Source of the DNA: Neorhizobium alkalisoli | Lineage (GTDB): Bacteria; Pseudomonadota; Alphaproteobacteria; Rhizobiales; Rhizobiaceae | Length of the DNA stretch: 64,000 bases | Reading direction: 5' to 3' | NCBI RefSeq assembly: GCF_007829835.1 | Contig: NZ_VIWP01000004.1 | Location: forward strand, 623,340 to 687,339 | Shown: one piece after another, positions 53,829 through 63,776 of the stretch | Numbering within the stretch: position 1 is the stretch's first letter | Layout of the letters: each line of letters starts with the position of its first letter | Program-made: the position numbers and the translations under genes | The notes under the pieces: model-generated | Database searches by the model: none | Told to the model about the DNA's origin: nothing | What the model saw: only the letters and a program-made list of their open reading frames with translations

Positions 53829-54860
53829 ATGTCTTTCCTTGAAATGCGAGAATTCCTGCTCACCGCGCTGATCGGGGCGCTTGGAGCGCTTCTCGCATCG
53901 CTGATCGGCCTGCCGGCGCCCTATCTGATCGGGCCAGCCGTCGGGGTGACCGTGGCAGGCATTGCCGGCCTCCGCCTTTCGGTACCGCGCATTTTTCGCA
54001 ATGCAAGCTTCGTTGTCGTCGGTGTCTCCATGGGCTCCACGGTCACGCCGGATATCGTCGTGGCGGTGCGAAAATGGCCGTTCAGCTTCTTCATGGTTCT
54101 GGTGGCGATCGTCATTCTTCTCTTTGTGGCCGCCTGGGTGCTTCGGCGCTTCTTTCATTATGACCGCACGACTGCGCTTCTCGCCGCATCGCCCGGTCAT
54201 CTGAGCTATGTCTTGAGCCTTGCAGCGGAGATGCGCTGCGACCTGCGCACCGTCAGCATCTCGCAGAGTGTGCGGGTTCTGGCGCTGACGATCAGCGTTC
54301 CACTCATCGTCACGGTCTTCGACCTCGGCGGTTCGTCGGTTATCATCCCCATTCCGCCGATGGACTTCTGGGTCCTGATGGCCATGCTGACCGCCTCGGC
54401 GGTTCTCGGCATGCTGTTCCAGCGCCTGCGTTTTCCCGCAGCGCTGCTGCTTGGCGGCGTCTTCGTATCGATCGCCATGCATGTGACGGGCACCGTCAGC
54501 GGCGGCATTCCGAACTGGCTGCTCGTCCCGACCTATGTCCTTCTCGGTTCGGTCATCGGTACGCGTTTCTGCGGCGTGTCGATCGGCGAGCTGCGCCTCG
54601 CTTTCGTCTCCGGCCTCGTCGTCACCTTCGTGGTTACGGCGCTGGCGGGCGCGATCGCGGTAATGGTGTCTTACGTCACAGGTGTACCGCTCGATGCCGC
54701 GCTGATCGCCTTTTCGCCGGGCGGCCTGGAAACGATGGCGGCCATGGCCGTCATGCTGAATGCCGACCCGACCTATGTCGGCGCCCATCACGTCCTGCGC
54801 CTGATGTTCCTGTCGGTGCTGATGCCGCTCGTCCTTGGCAAGCAGGCCCGCCAGAACTGA
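53829..54860 (+). CDS. AbrB-family integral membrane protein
   Basis: This is a 343-residue protein with about nine to ten hydrophobic helices in two similar halves, typical of the AbrB/ammonia-monooxygenase-like family (GLPAPYLIGPAVGVTVAGIA in the first half, PGGLETMAAMAVMLNADPTY in the second). These are membrane proteins of uncertain function, not the DNA-binding AbrB of Bacillus. ATG 53829 is preferred over TTG 53799, but the ribosome-binding site is weak for both. The gene precedes gntK. Confidence 0.82.
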   Translation: MSFLEMREFLLTALIGALGALLASLIGLPAPYLIGPAVGVTVAGIAGLRLSVPRIFRNASFVVVGVSMGSTVTPDIVVAVRKWPFSFFMVLVAIVILLFVAAWVLRRFFHYDRTTALLAASPGHLSYVLSLAAEMRCDLRTVSISQSVRVLALTISVPLIVTVFDLGGSSVIIPIPPMDFWVLMAMLTASAVLGMLFQRLRFPAALLLGGVFVSIAMHVTGTVSGGIPNWLLVPTYVLLGSVIGTRFCGVSIGELRLAFVSGLVVTFVVTALAGAIAVMVSYVTGVPLDAALIAFSPGGLETMAAMAVMLNADPTYVGAHHVLRLMFLSVLMPLVLGKQARQN

Positions 54861-54965
54861 GGAGGCCGGGCTGAAGAGGCCGAGCTGAGTGGTCCGGGCT
54901 TGTGCTTTCCGGTTGAACCGGGCATGCAGACAGCGAAAGACAGGAAGTGGTGCAGGGAGGCGCAT

Positions 54966-55493
54966 ATGTCCGGAAAAGACGTCAGAGCAGTCATCGTCAT
55001 GGGTGTGAGCGGTGCGGGCAAGAGCTCGGTTGCCGAGCTTCTGGCAAAGAACCTGGGCAGTGCGTTTGTGGAAGGCGACAGCCTTCACCCCAAGGCCAAT
55101 ATCGACAAGATGGCGCACGGCATTCCTCTGACCGATGAGGATCGCTGGCCGTGGCTTGATGTGATCGGCAAGGAAATCGCTGGTCTGACGGATCAGGGCA
55201 AGAGTGTCGTTGCGACCTGCTCGTCCCTGAAGCGCGCCTATCGCGACCGGCTTCGCAAGGCCGCCGGCGGCAAGCTCTACTTCGTTTTCCTCAAGGGCGC
55301 GGAAGATCTTCTGTCCCGGCGCATGGGCGAAAGAAAAGGCCATTTCATGCCGGCCGCCCTGCTTCAGAGCCAGCTTGCGACGCTCGAAAGCCCGGAGGGG
55401 GAGGAGGGCGTGGTCACTGTCGATATCGATGCCAGCATCGAGACTATAGTCGAGAATGCCCGGTCCGGACTTGACCAGATCATGGCCCAGTGA
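54966..55493 (+). CDS. gntK: Gluconokinase
   Basis: This enzyme phosphorylates gluconate to 6-phosphogluconate, the substrate of Edd encoded at 22.8 kb. The 175-residue product has the P-loop GVSGAGKSS, the family motif EGDSLHPKANIDKMAHGIPL and a basic RRMGERKGHFMP stretch. GGAGG lies 6 bases before ATG 54966; the frame is open from 54900 but that start has no support. It follows the AbrB-family gene by 105 bases. Confidence 0.93.
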   Translation: MSGKDVRAVIVMGVSGAGKSSVAELLAKNLGSAFVEGDSLHPKANIDKMAHGIPLTDEDRWPWLDVIGKEIAGLTDQGKSVVATCSSLKRAYRDRLRKAAGGKLYFVFLKGAEDLLSRRMGERKGHFMPAALLQSQLATLESPEGEEGVVTVDIDASIETIVENARSGLDQIMAQ

Positions 55494-55686
55494 GATACGA
55501 TAAGTAATCACGTATCGGAAAGGTATGGCTGTACCTTCGAAAATTCAGCTATTTTAAAAAAACATTTACCGGCGTGATCCGAAAAACTATTTCCCCCGTA
55601 TAGATGTCAGGTTTGGTGTACCTAGCCCCCGCGTCGCAAGACCGGTGCGGGTTGCGCATGGGAAGTAGTTAGGAGACGGATTGCGG

Positions 55687-56352
55687 ATGCCAGGAACAGT
55701 GCAAGGTGCGGGTGGATCGCTTCGCCGGGTGCCAAAACAGGAAAGAAGCCGCGAACGTATCGACGAAATCCTCAAGGTTTCCATGGAGCTGATCGGCCAG
55801 AAGGGCATCGACGCGGTCACCATGAAGGAAATCGCAGCTTTGTCCGGCGGCCCGATCGCTTCCGTCTACCAGTATTTCCCGAACAAGTCGGCGATCATCG
55901 CCATGCTCCACGAGCGTTACGTGGAAGAAGTTCGCGGCATCATCGCCAGCCATGTGCCGATCATCAACAATTCCGATGATGCACTTCGCGCGACCGACAC
56001 GCTGTTCGACATCTATTATAACCGCATGCGCGAACAGCCCTCGACCCAGGATCTCCTGAACGCGATCCAGGCCGACAAGGCGCTGGCGGACCGTGACACG
56101 GCCGAAACCCGCTTCCAGGCGGAAATCTTCTTCGAGATAACCAAGCGCTTCGTCAACGAAAAGCTCTGGGAAGCCTATTCGCGCACGCTGTTCATCATGT
56201 TCCACATGGCGTCTGCAACTCTGCGCCTTGCTCTCATGGTCCCGGCGGAAGAGGCGCTCAAGATCGTCGCGCAGTTCAAGTCGATCGTCCGCGCCCAGTC
56301 GACCTATTATTTCACCGGCAGTTTTCCCGAAAACCTCGCAGCTTCCGCCTAA
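55687..56352 (+). CDS. TetR/AcrR-family transcriptional regulator
   Basis: The 221-residue regulator has an N-terminal TetR HTH (about residues 20-65: ELIGQKGIDAVTMKEIAALS, then GPIASVYQYFPNKSAI) and a helical ligand-binding domain. AGGAG (55671-55675) lies 5 bases before TTG 55681 and 11 before ATG 55687, so either may be used. It converges on the oxidoreductase gene at 56366. The target is unknown. Confidence 0.92.
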   Translation: MPGTVQGAGGSLRRVPKQERSRERIDEILKVSMELIGQKGIDAVTMKEIAALSGGPIASVYQYFPNKSAIIAMLHERYVEEVRGIIASHVPIINNSDDALRATDTLFDIYYNRMREQPSTQDLLNAIQADKALADRDTAETRFQAEIFFEITKRFVNEKLWEAYSRTLFIMFHMASATLRLALMVPAEEALKIVAQFKSIVRAQSTYYFTGSFPENLAASA

Positions 56353-56365
56353 GATCAGGCGGAGG

Positions 56366-57664
56366 CTAAAGCCCCAGCCGGTCGCGTAAGCCGTACCACC
56401 ATGCCCCGAGCATGGTGAGCGGCACGCGAAACGTCTTGCCGCCGGGGAAGGGCAGGTTGGGCAGCGATGCCCAGACATCGAAACGTTCCGCATGGCCGGC
56501 AACCACTTCGCCTAGAATCTTGCCAAGCAGATGCGTCGTCGTAACGCCATGGCCACTGTCGCCATGCGAGAAGAAGACGGTGTCGGACAGCTTGCCGATA
56601 TGCGGGATGCGGGTCAGCGTCAGCGCAAAATTGCCGCTCCAGGCGTAATCGATCCGGACATCCTTCAGCTGCGGAAACGTCTTCAGCATGTTCGGGCGGA
56701 TCACGCCCGTCAGATCCTTCGGATCATTGCCGCCATACCCGATGCCGCCGCCATAAAGCAGCCGGTTGTCGGAGGTGCGGCGGTAATAATCGAGAATGTA
56801 GTTGGCATCCTCGACGCAATAATTCGCCGGCAGCAGGCTTTCGATCAGGCCTGCATCGAGCGGTTCCGTCGCCATCACCTGGCTGGAGACGGGCATCATC
56901 CGGCCGCTGATCTCCGGAAATTCCGGCGAGAGATAGGCATTGCCGCAGACGAGCACATAGCTTGCCGCGACCGAGCCGGAAGCTGTCCGCACCACTTGCC
57001 GAGCGCCGGTATCGAGCCCGATCACCCGCGAGCATTCGAAGATCCGGCCGCCGAGGCCTTCGACCGCCGCCGCTTCGCCGAGAACCAGATTGAGCGGGTG
57101 GATATGCCCGCCGAGCCTGTCGATCATGCCGCCGGCATACCGGTCGGTGCGGACGTATTTTTGGACATCCGCCTTGGAGACCATTTCCAGCCCCGTATGA
57201 CCGTATCGCTCCCAGTCGGTCTTCGACGCTTCCATCTCACGGATCTGCTTGTCGGTAAAGGCCGCGAAAAAGCCGCCCTCCACGAGATCGCATTCGATGC
57301 CGTATTTCGCGACGCGGCTGCGGATGATATCGCCTCCCTCGAGCGACATCTTTCCGAGCTCCACCGCCTTGCCGCGGCCGTAACGCCCGGCAATCGTTTC
57401 GAGATCGCGGCTGTAGCCGTTGACGATCTGCCCGCCATTGCGGCCCGAGGCACCGAACCCGATGCGTTCGGCCTCCAGCACGACCACCGAATAACCGCGC
57501 TCGCACAGTTCGAGCGCCGCCGAAATCCCGGTAAAACCGGCGCCGATGATGCAGACATCCGCTTCGACAGCGCCTTCCAGCGCCGGCCGGACGTGTTTGT
57601 CATTGGCGGAGGCCGCGTACCAGCTGTCCGTATGTCCCGGGTTTTGGGCTGTCCTGAAATTCAT
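56366..57664 (-). CDS. FAD-dependent oxidoreductase, PuuB/OrdL type (second copy)
   Basis: The 432-residue DAO-family flavoprotein has the FAD loop VCIIGAGFTGISAALELCER and the GFGASGRNGGQIVNG motif. It is a paralogue of the enzyme at 27019-28311. ATG 57664 lies one base after the synthetase stop, so the two are translationally coupled. It should oxidise a gamma-glutamylated amine produced by that synthetase; the amine is not known. Confidence 0.86.
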   Translation of the reverse strand: MNFRTAQNPGHTDSWYAASANDKHVRPALEGAVEADVCIIGAGFTGISAALELCERGYSVVVLEAERIGFGASGRNGGQIVNGYSRDLETIAGRYGRGKAVELGKMSLEGGDIIRSRVAKYGIECDLVEGGFFAAFTDKQIREMEASKTDWERYGHTGLEMVSKADVQKYVRTDRYAGGMIDRLGGHIHPLNLVLGEAAAVEGLGGRIFECSRVIGLDTGARQVVRTASGSVAASYVLVCGNAYLSPEFPEISGRMMPVSSQVMATEPLDAGLIESLLPANYCVEDANYILDYYRRTSDNRLLYGGGIGYGGNDPKDLTGVIRPNMLKTFPQLKDVRIDYAWSGNFALTLTRIPHIGKLSDTVFFSHGDSGHGVTTTHLLGKILGEVVAGHAERFDVWASLPNLPFPGGKTFRVPLTMLGAWWYGLRDRLGL

Positions 57665-57665
57665 C

Positions 57666-59024
57666 TCACACCGTCCGGATATAGGCGTCGTATTCGACAT
57701 CGGTGACGCGCAGGGCAAATTCCGCCAGTTCCTGCATCTTGCAGGTCGTATAGAGCGAGCGGTATTTCGGCCCGAGCGTCGCATAGGCGAAGGTCGAGCG
57801 GGAAAACTGCTGCAGCGCATGGTCCCAGTTGGTCGGCAGAGGCTCGTGGCTGATCGAATGGTCGTCACCGGTGATCGCACCGCCCGGATGACGCTTCTCC
57901 TTGATGCCGGCAAGGGCGGCACTCAGGATCATCGCAAGCACGAGATAGGGATTGCTGTCGGAACCGGCAACGCGATGTTCGATACGGGTCGCCGGTTTCG
58001 GCGAGGTGATGACGCGCACGGCTGCCGACCGGTTGTCAAAGCCCCATGAGGCATAGGTCGGCGCATGTTCGCTCGGCCGCAGGCGCCGGTAGGAATTGGC
58101 ATGCGGCGCAAACACCGCCATGCTTTCCCCCATGTTTTCCAGAAGCCCGCCGACCGAATGGAACAGTGCTTCCGAAGGGCCGTCATCGCCGGCATAGACA
58201 TTGCGCCCGTTCTCGTCGAGCAGCGAGAAATGCACATGCATGCCGCTGCCGGCCTGGCTGCCATAGGGTTTTGCCATGAAAGTGGCGTCGAGATCGTTGG
58301 CGCGCGCCATGCCCTTGACGATCCGCTTCAAAAGCACGGCATAATCCGCTGCCTTCAGCGCATCCGGCACATGGTTGAGATTGATCTCGTATTGGCCGGG
58401 ACCGTTTTCCCGCAATGTCGTGTCCGCCGGAATGCCCTGCGCGCGGGCGGCACTGGCAATGCCGTGGAACACGTCCTCGAAATCCTGCAGTTCCGAAATC
58501 GACAGAACCTGCGTCTGGCCGGCATGCCAGCGGCCGTCGCGGGAATTCGGCGGTCGGACCGGGTCGAGCGCCGAACGCACCGGGTCGATCAGATAAAATT
58601 CAAGCTCCGTCGCCACGACCGGCGTCAGGCCGATCTTCTCGAACCCCTTGAGCACATTGGCGAGAACCTGCCGCGGATCGCCGTAAAAGCCGTTGCCATC
58701 GGCATCGCGCATGCCCAGCAGAACCTGCGCCGTCGGCCGCTTCAGCCAGCCGACGCGCGACAGCGTGCCGGGAATGGGAAAGCACAGCCCGTCCGGATCG
58801 CCAGTGCCTTCCGCGAGCCCCGCGCTGTTGACGTCGCGGCCCCAGACATCGAGCGCATAAACGGAGCGCGGCATCGCCATGCCGTTTTCGAGCACGTCGA
58901 GCGCGCGCTCCCGCGGGATCCATTTGCCGCGCGGCACGCCGTTCACATCGATGACGAAAGCTTCGAGGACCTCGATATCGGGGTTCTGTTCGAAGAATAT
59001 GCGGGCTGTACTGATATCAATCAT
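57666..59024 (-). CDS. Glutamine synthetase family protein, gamma-glutamyl-amine ligase type (second copy)
   Basis: The 452-residue product has the glutamine synthetase motifs ATELEFYLIDP, GPGQYEINLNHVPD, QAGSGMHVHFSLLD and RIEHRVAGSDSNPYLVLA. It is a paralogue of the enzyme at 28322-29761 but lacks that protein's N-terminal extension. It sits in dadA-like/glutamine-synthetase/oxidase order, suggesting breakdown of an amine or ethanolamine-like compound by the gamma-glutamylation route. The substrate is unknown. Confidence 0.86.
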   Translation of the reverse strand: MIDISTARIFFEQNPDIEVLEAFVIDVNGVPRGKWIPRERALDVLENGMAMPRSVYALDVWGRDVNSAGLAEGTGDPDGLCFPIPGTLSRVGWLKRPTAQVLLGMRDADGNGFYGDPRQVLANVLKGFEKIGLTPVVATELEFYLIDPVRSALDPVRPPNSRDGRWHAGQTQVLSISELQDFEDVFHGIASAARAQGIPADTTLRENGPGQYEINLNHVPDALKAADYAVLLKRIVKGMARANDLDATFMAKPYGSQAGSGMHVHFSLLDENGRNVYAGDDGPSEALFHSVGGLLENMGESMAVFAPHANSYRRLRPSEHAPTYASWGFDNRSAAVRVITSPKPATRIEHRVAGSDSNPYLVLAMILSAALAGIKEKRHPGGAITGDDHSISHEPLPTNWDHALQQFSRSTFAYATLGPKYRSLYTTCKMQELAEFALRVTDVEYDAYIRTV

Positions 59025-59057
59025 GCAACACCAGATAGACCAGCTTTCGTGCGGCGG

Positions 59058-60305
59058 CTAGGCTCTGAAACGTTCCGGCCTGTAGGCGGAGATATCGATC
59101 AGCGTCTTTTCGCCGGTTATGGCCTCGGCGATCACCTGGCCGGTCACCGGCCCCAGCGTCAGGCCATGATGGGCATGGCCGAAGGCAAACCACAGGCCTT
59201 CATGCCGCGGCGCCTTGCCGATGACCGGCATCATGTCGGGCGTGCAGGGCCGCGCGCCCATCCAGGGTTCCTTGTCCAGCCGCTCGCCCAGCGGAAAGGT
59301 TTCTCGCGCCACGGCTTCGGCGCGCGCAAGCTGCACCGGCGTTTTCGGAGCATCGCGCCGCGCAAACTCGGCGCCGGTCGTCAGGCGGATGCCCTGGTTC
59401 ATCGGGGCGAGGAAATAGCCGCGCTCGGCATCCATCGTCCAGCCGTTCAGCTTGGCATTGCCCTTCGGCGCATAATGCATGTGATAGCCGCGCTTCACAC
59501 CGACGAGGAAATGATAACCGAGCGGCTTGGTGACGGTATCCGACCACGGCCCGAGCGCCACGACCACGTCCTTTGCCTCGACAATCCCGTCACCGGCAAC
59601 CATCCGCCAGCCGGTCTTCGTCTGCGACAGGCTTTTCGCATCGCCCTTCAGCACCCGGCCGCCAAGGCTTTCGAACAGTTTGACATAGGCGCGGGTCAGC
59701 GCCAGCGGGTCACGCACCGACCACGGATCCTGCCAGTGCAGGCCACCGACGAAATCGCCCGACAGGTTGGGTTCCTTGGCTGCAATATCGGCCGCCGAAA
59801 GCTCGCTGAACTCGACGCCGTATTCGCGCCTCAGCCGCGATGCCTCGGCAATCTCGCCATCATGCTTGACCCTCGTGCGAAAAACCTCAGTCCAGCCCTG
59901 CTTGGCGATCAGGTCCTGCGCGCCGGCCGCCTCGATCAGTTCGTTATGGGTCGAGACGGAATGTTCGATCAGCGGCGCATAGGCCCGCGCGATCAACTGG
60001 TGCCGCGACAGGTTCGAATGCCACCAGTAACGGGCGAGGAAGGAGGAAACGGAGGGGATCGCCTTCCAGTGAAAATGGGCGTCGATCCGGTTGTTCAGCG
60101 CATAACGCAGGATCGTGCCGAACTGCTGCGGAAAGCCATAAGGCACGACGCCCTCGCGCTGGATCAGCCCGGCATTGCCATAGGAGGTTTCGAGACCCGG
60201 TTCCTTCCGGTCGATCAGCACCACGGATTTTCCCCGCCGTGCCAGCTGCAATGCCGTCGAAACGCCGATGATCCCGGCTCCGAGTACGATCGCATCCGCT
60301 GCCAT
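59058..60305 (-). CDS. dadA: D-amino-acid dehydrogenase-like FAD oxidoreductase
   Basis: The 415-residue DadA-like flavoprotein has the FAD loop AIVLGAGIIGVSTALQLARR, ETSYGNAGLIQREGV and the C-terminal GLWFAFGHAHHGLTLGPVTG typical of DadA. It probably passes electrons from a D-amino acid to the respiratory chain. It is the first gene of a three-gene operon with the second synthetase/oxidase pair (33-base gap). The substrate is not readable from sequence and other secondary amines are possible. Confidence 0.85.
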   Translation of the reverse strand: MAADAIVLGAGIIGVSTALQLARRGKSVVLIDRKEPGLETSYGNAGLIQREGVVPYGFPQQFGTILRYALNNRIDAHFHWKAIPSVSSFLARYWWHSNLSRHQLIARAYAPLIEHSVSTHNELIEAAGAQDLIAKQGWTEVFRTRVKHDGEIAEASRLRREYGVEFSELSAADIAAKEPNLSGDFVGGLHWQDPWSVRDPLALTRAYVKLFESLGGRVLKGDAKSLSQTKTGWRMVAGDGIVEAKDVVVALGPWSDTVTKPLGYHFLVGVKRGYHMHYAPKGNAKLNGWTMDAERGYFLAPMNQGIRLTTGAEFARRDAPKTPVQLARAEAVARETFPLGERLDKEPWMGARPCTPDMMPVIGKAPRHEGLWFAFGHAHHGLTLGPVTGQVIAEAITGEKTLIDISAYRPERFRA

Positions 60306-60508
60306 GCAAATTCCACTCTCGTTTTATCGTCGAGACCGGAGCATGCAGCCCGTCCTGTCGCGGTGCAATGGAAAAATCCGGTACGGCTATGGAATCCCTA
60401 TTTCTTCGCGCGCCGCTTCCAATCGAATGCCTATGCGTCCCTCGTTACCTTTGTCTCCAGGTATCCGCGATTTCAGCCGGAACCGAAGACCGACAAAGGA
60501 GTGATCTC

Positions 60509-60691
60509 ATGCCCGCTCGTATGGGAAGCGTCTATCTCTTGCACCTTGCCGAAGCGCTGGCCCAGCGCCGCCGGCTGGCCCGCAGCCAGCCCTATCACCG
60601 CACCGAGAACCTCGGCATGTTTCTGCGCCTGTTCGGTGTGCTGGGCGTCGGCGTGACCGGCCTCTGCCTTCTCGTTCTGTCGCTCGGTTGA
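60509..60691 (+). CDS. Small membrane protein, 60 residues
   Basis: The product has a basic N-terminal half (LAEALAQRRRLARSQPYHRT) and one C-terminal membrane helix (LFGVLGVGVTGLCLLVLSLG). AAGGAG lies about 8 bases before ATG 60509. It is the first of three small genes ahead of the kdp locus. No family is recognised. Confidence 0.6.
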   Translation: MPARMGSVYLLHLAEALAQRRRLARSQPYHRTENLGMFLRLFGVLGVGVTGLCLLVLSLG

Positions 60692-60703
60692 AGGGAAGCG
60701 GAT

Positions 60704-60991
60704 ATGGGCCAGGCTGCATTCGAGCTGATACCGCATCATGCGGGCGTACGTTTCACCGTCGGCCGCGATGCCGGCGGGCGCTGGGTGGTTTCAGACAATC
60801 AGGGCCTTGTCGGCGGCCTTTTCACCGACCGCAATTCTGCAATCCGGTTTGCGATGTTCGAGAGCGACCATATGCCGGGCGCGGTTCTCTGCGTTCCGGA
60901 TGGACAGACGCTTAATCCAGGACGCGGTTTCGAAAACCGCTCTACCGACCAGGCTGCTGGACCAGCCCTGAAGCTCGTCGGCCGGTCTTGA
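60704..60991 (+). CDS. Small protein of unknown function, 95 residues
   Basis: This is a soluble protein with alternating strands (GVRFTVGRDAGGRWVVSDNQ, then GGLFTDRNSAIRFAMFESD) that recalls small single-domain RAG/DUF-type rhizobial proteins. No catalytic motif is seen. AAGGGAAG precedes the ATG, 12 bases after the previous stop, so it is probably co-transcribed with both small membrane-protein genes around it. Confidence 0.62.
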   Translation: MGQAAFELIPHHAGVRFTVGRDAGGRWVVSDNQGLVGGLFTDRNSAIRFAMFESDHMPGAVLCVPDGQTLNPGRGFENRSTDQAAGPALKLVGRS

Positions 60992-61003
60992 GGAGCAGTG
61001 TCC

Positions 61004-61156
61004 ATGTCCGCCGCAATCGATCGCCTGCGCGCTTTCGTCTATCCGCGCAGGCTGGAGACTGACCAGCTCCACGCATCCGACCTGCTTCTCGGCATGGTCG
61101 TGGTCATGCTTGCCGTCCTCTGCATCGCTTATGGGATCACGATTGCGGCGGCGTGA
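61004..61156 (+). CDS. Small membrane protein, 50 residues
   Basis: The product starts MSAAIDRLRAFVYPRRLETD and ends with one membrane helix (LLGMVVVMLAVLCIAYGITI). AGGAG (60991-60995) is 8 bases before ATG 61004, overlapping the previous stop. It closes the small-gene trio. No family is recognised. Confidence 0.6.
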   Translation: MSAAIDRLRAFVYPRRLETDQLHASDLLLGMVVVMLAVLCIAYGITIAAA

Positions 61157-61212
61157 CCGGCGTATTCGGGACCGGAGTTCGCGACCTGAGCACAGGCCGC
61201 ATCCCTATCCGT

Positions 61213-61329
61213 CCTCATTCCTGTGCTTGTCACAGGAATCCAGCCAGCCCAAGTCTTTGGGCTGAAAGAACTCCTTTCGCCGCGTAGACGCGCGTCGGCT
61301 GGATCCCTGTGATAAGCACAGGGATGAGG
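61213..61329. repeat. Palindromic intergenic repeat with 33-base arms
   Basis: The arms at 61213-61245 and 61297-61329 are reverse complements over 33 bases with 3 differences (left arm begins CCTCATTCCTGTGCTTGTCA). A further perfect hairpin AGCCCAA/TTGGGCT (61246-61252/61257-61263) lies inside. It looks like a member of a dispersed rhizobial palindromic family; copy number elsewhere cannot be judged from one window. Confidence 0.8.
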
Positions 61330-61481
61330 AGAGGTGGAGCGTGCCTTCGAACCCCTACTACTCACGTCACCCAACGCTCTGCTTTATCCCCTATGCGGCA
61401 GCGCTGTGTGCGCCAGCCTCGGGATGACCGGACCCAAATTCCTATAAGATTCCTATTTCTTTCCTCCCTCGCCAATCTCGA

Positions 61482-61512
61482 ACCCCTATGCGCTCCGGCC
61501 GCATATTGGGGT
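61482..61512. promoter_or_regulatory. Palindrome upstream of the kdp locus
   Basis: TATGCG (61487-61492) and CGCATA (61500-61505) are perfect arms, extended outward by ACCCC and GGGGT with two unpaired T. The site lies about 105 bases before the first kdp-locus start. It could be an operator or an mRNA-leader hairpin; no regulator is assigned. Confidence 0.4.
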
Positions 61513-61616
61513 CGGGAAGATCGAGATCCTCCCCAGCAATACAGCGTTAAAGGTGTCGCCAGCCCGGCGGCACCCTTCGTCCTGTCTGCTGCCATCAACA
61601 CCAGGAGCCAGCTTCG

Positions 61617-61700
61617 ATGATGGATGTCATTCTCCTCGGCACGACGATCGTCTTTTTCGTCCTGTGCCTCGCCTACACCTCGGCCTGCGACCGGCTCTGA
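61617..61700 (+). CDS. Kdp-locus small membrane peptide, 27 residues
   Basis: The peptide MMDVILLGTTIVFFVLCLAY followed by TSACDRL is one membrane helix with a polar tail. AGGAG (61602-61606) is 10 bases upstream and kdpF follows after 13 bases. I recall similar unnamed peptides ending in a Cys-Glu/Asp-Arg-Leu tail ahead of kdpF in other proteobacteria, so it may be a conserved extra subunit or regulator of the Kdp pump. That link is inference. Confidence 0.65.
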   Translation: MMDVILLGTTIVFFVLCLAYTSACDRL

Positions 61701-61713
61701 GAAGGAAAACCCG

Positions 61714-61803
61714 ATGACCCTCGACTATGTCCTGAGCGGTGCGGTGACCGTGTTTCTCGCCGTCTACCTCACCTATGCGCTCATCCGCCCCGAGCGTTTC
61801 TGA
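61714..61803 (+). CDS. kdpF: KdpF subunit of the potassium-transporting ATPase
   Basis: The product is 29 residues (MTLDYVLSGAVTVFLAVYLT, then YALIRPERF): one membrane helix ending in the YALxRPERF pattern that defines KdpF. KdpF stabilises the KdpFABC complex in the inner membrane. GAAGGA precedes the ATG. kdpA follows after 66 bases. Confidence 0.9.
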   Translation: MTLDYVLSGAVTVFLAVYLTYALIRPERF

Positions 61804-61869
61804 CCCCGCTTTTGAAAAGAACCGGCGCTCCCTTTCTGTGACGCTGCCGGGCATTGAAAGTTACCCCAA

Positions 61870-63573
<1,704 letters not shown>

Positions 63574-63584
63574 GGGCTGTGACC

Positions 63585-63737
63585 ATGAGCATCCGCCAAG
63601 CCCTTCGCAGACAATCGGACCTCGCTTCGGGAAAACAAAGCGGGGAGACCACCCCGCGCTGCGCCTCAAACGCAATTCTCGCGATGATGGCGGCGATCTT
63701 CGCCATCGTCTGCGCCGTCGAAATCCTTCACGGCTGA
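63585..63737 (+). CDS. Small protein between kdpA and kdpB, 50 residues
   Basis: The product has a basic polar N-terminal half (MSIRQALRRQSDLASGKQSG) and one membrane helix (NAILAMMAAIFAIVCAVEIL). GAGGG lies about 9 bases before ATG 63585, 11 bases after kdpA. In enterobacteria kdpA and kdpB are adjacent, so this is an inserted gene. Its function is unknown; a pump-associated small protein is possible. Confidence 0.6.
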   Translation: MSIRQALRRQSDLASGKQSGETTPRCASNAILAMMAAIFAIVCAVEILHG

Positions 63738-63776
63738 CCGTTTCGGTCGCCGCTCCTTGAAAAGCTGGAGCCTCTT

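Larger units (their letters stand above)
61157..61616. other. 460-base non-coding region before the kdp genes
   Basis: No credible gene is present. The first half holds a long inverted repeat (61213-61329). The second half holds a palindrome (61482-61512) and should contain the kdp promoter. The ribosome-binding site AGGAG (61602-61606) of the first kdp-locus peptide is at the end. Confidence 0.6.

Noticed and set aside
53778-55511. 577-codon minus-strand open frame opposite the AbrB-family and gluconokinase genes
   Set aside because: It is extremely rich in His, Arg, Asp and Gln, the reverse-complement signature of membrane-protein codons, and spans two real genes.
60368-60508. N-terminal extension of the 60-residue small protein
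   Set aside because: The frame is open upstream but the strong AAGGAG site fits ATG 60509, and the extension has no protein-like pattern.
58065-60656. 863-codon plus-strand open frame opposite the second synthetase and dadA-like genes
   Set aside because: It is antisense to two clear enzyme genes, has low-complexity Arg/Ala-rich composition and no domain. It is a GC-bias shadow frame.
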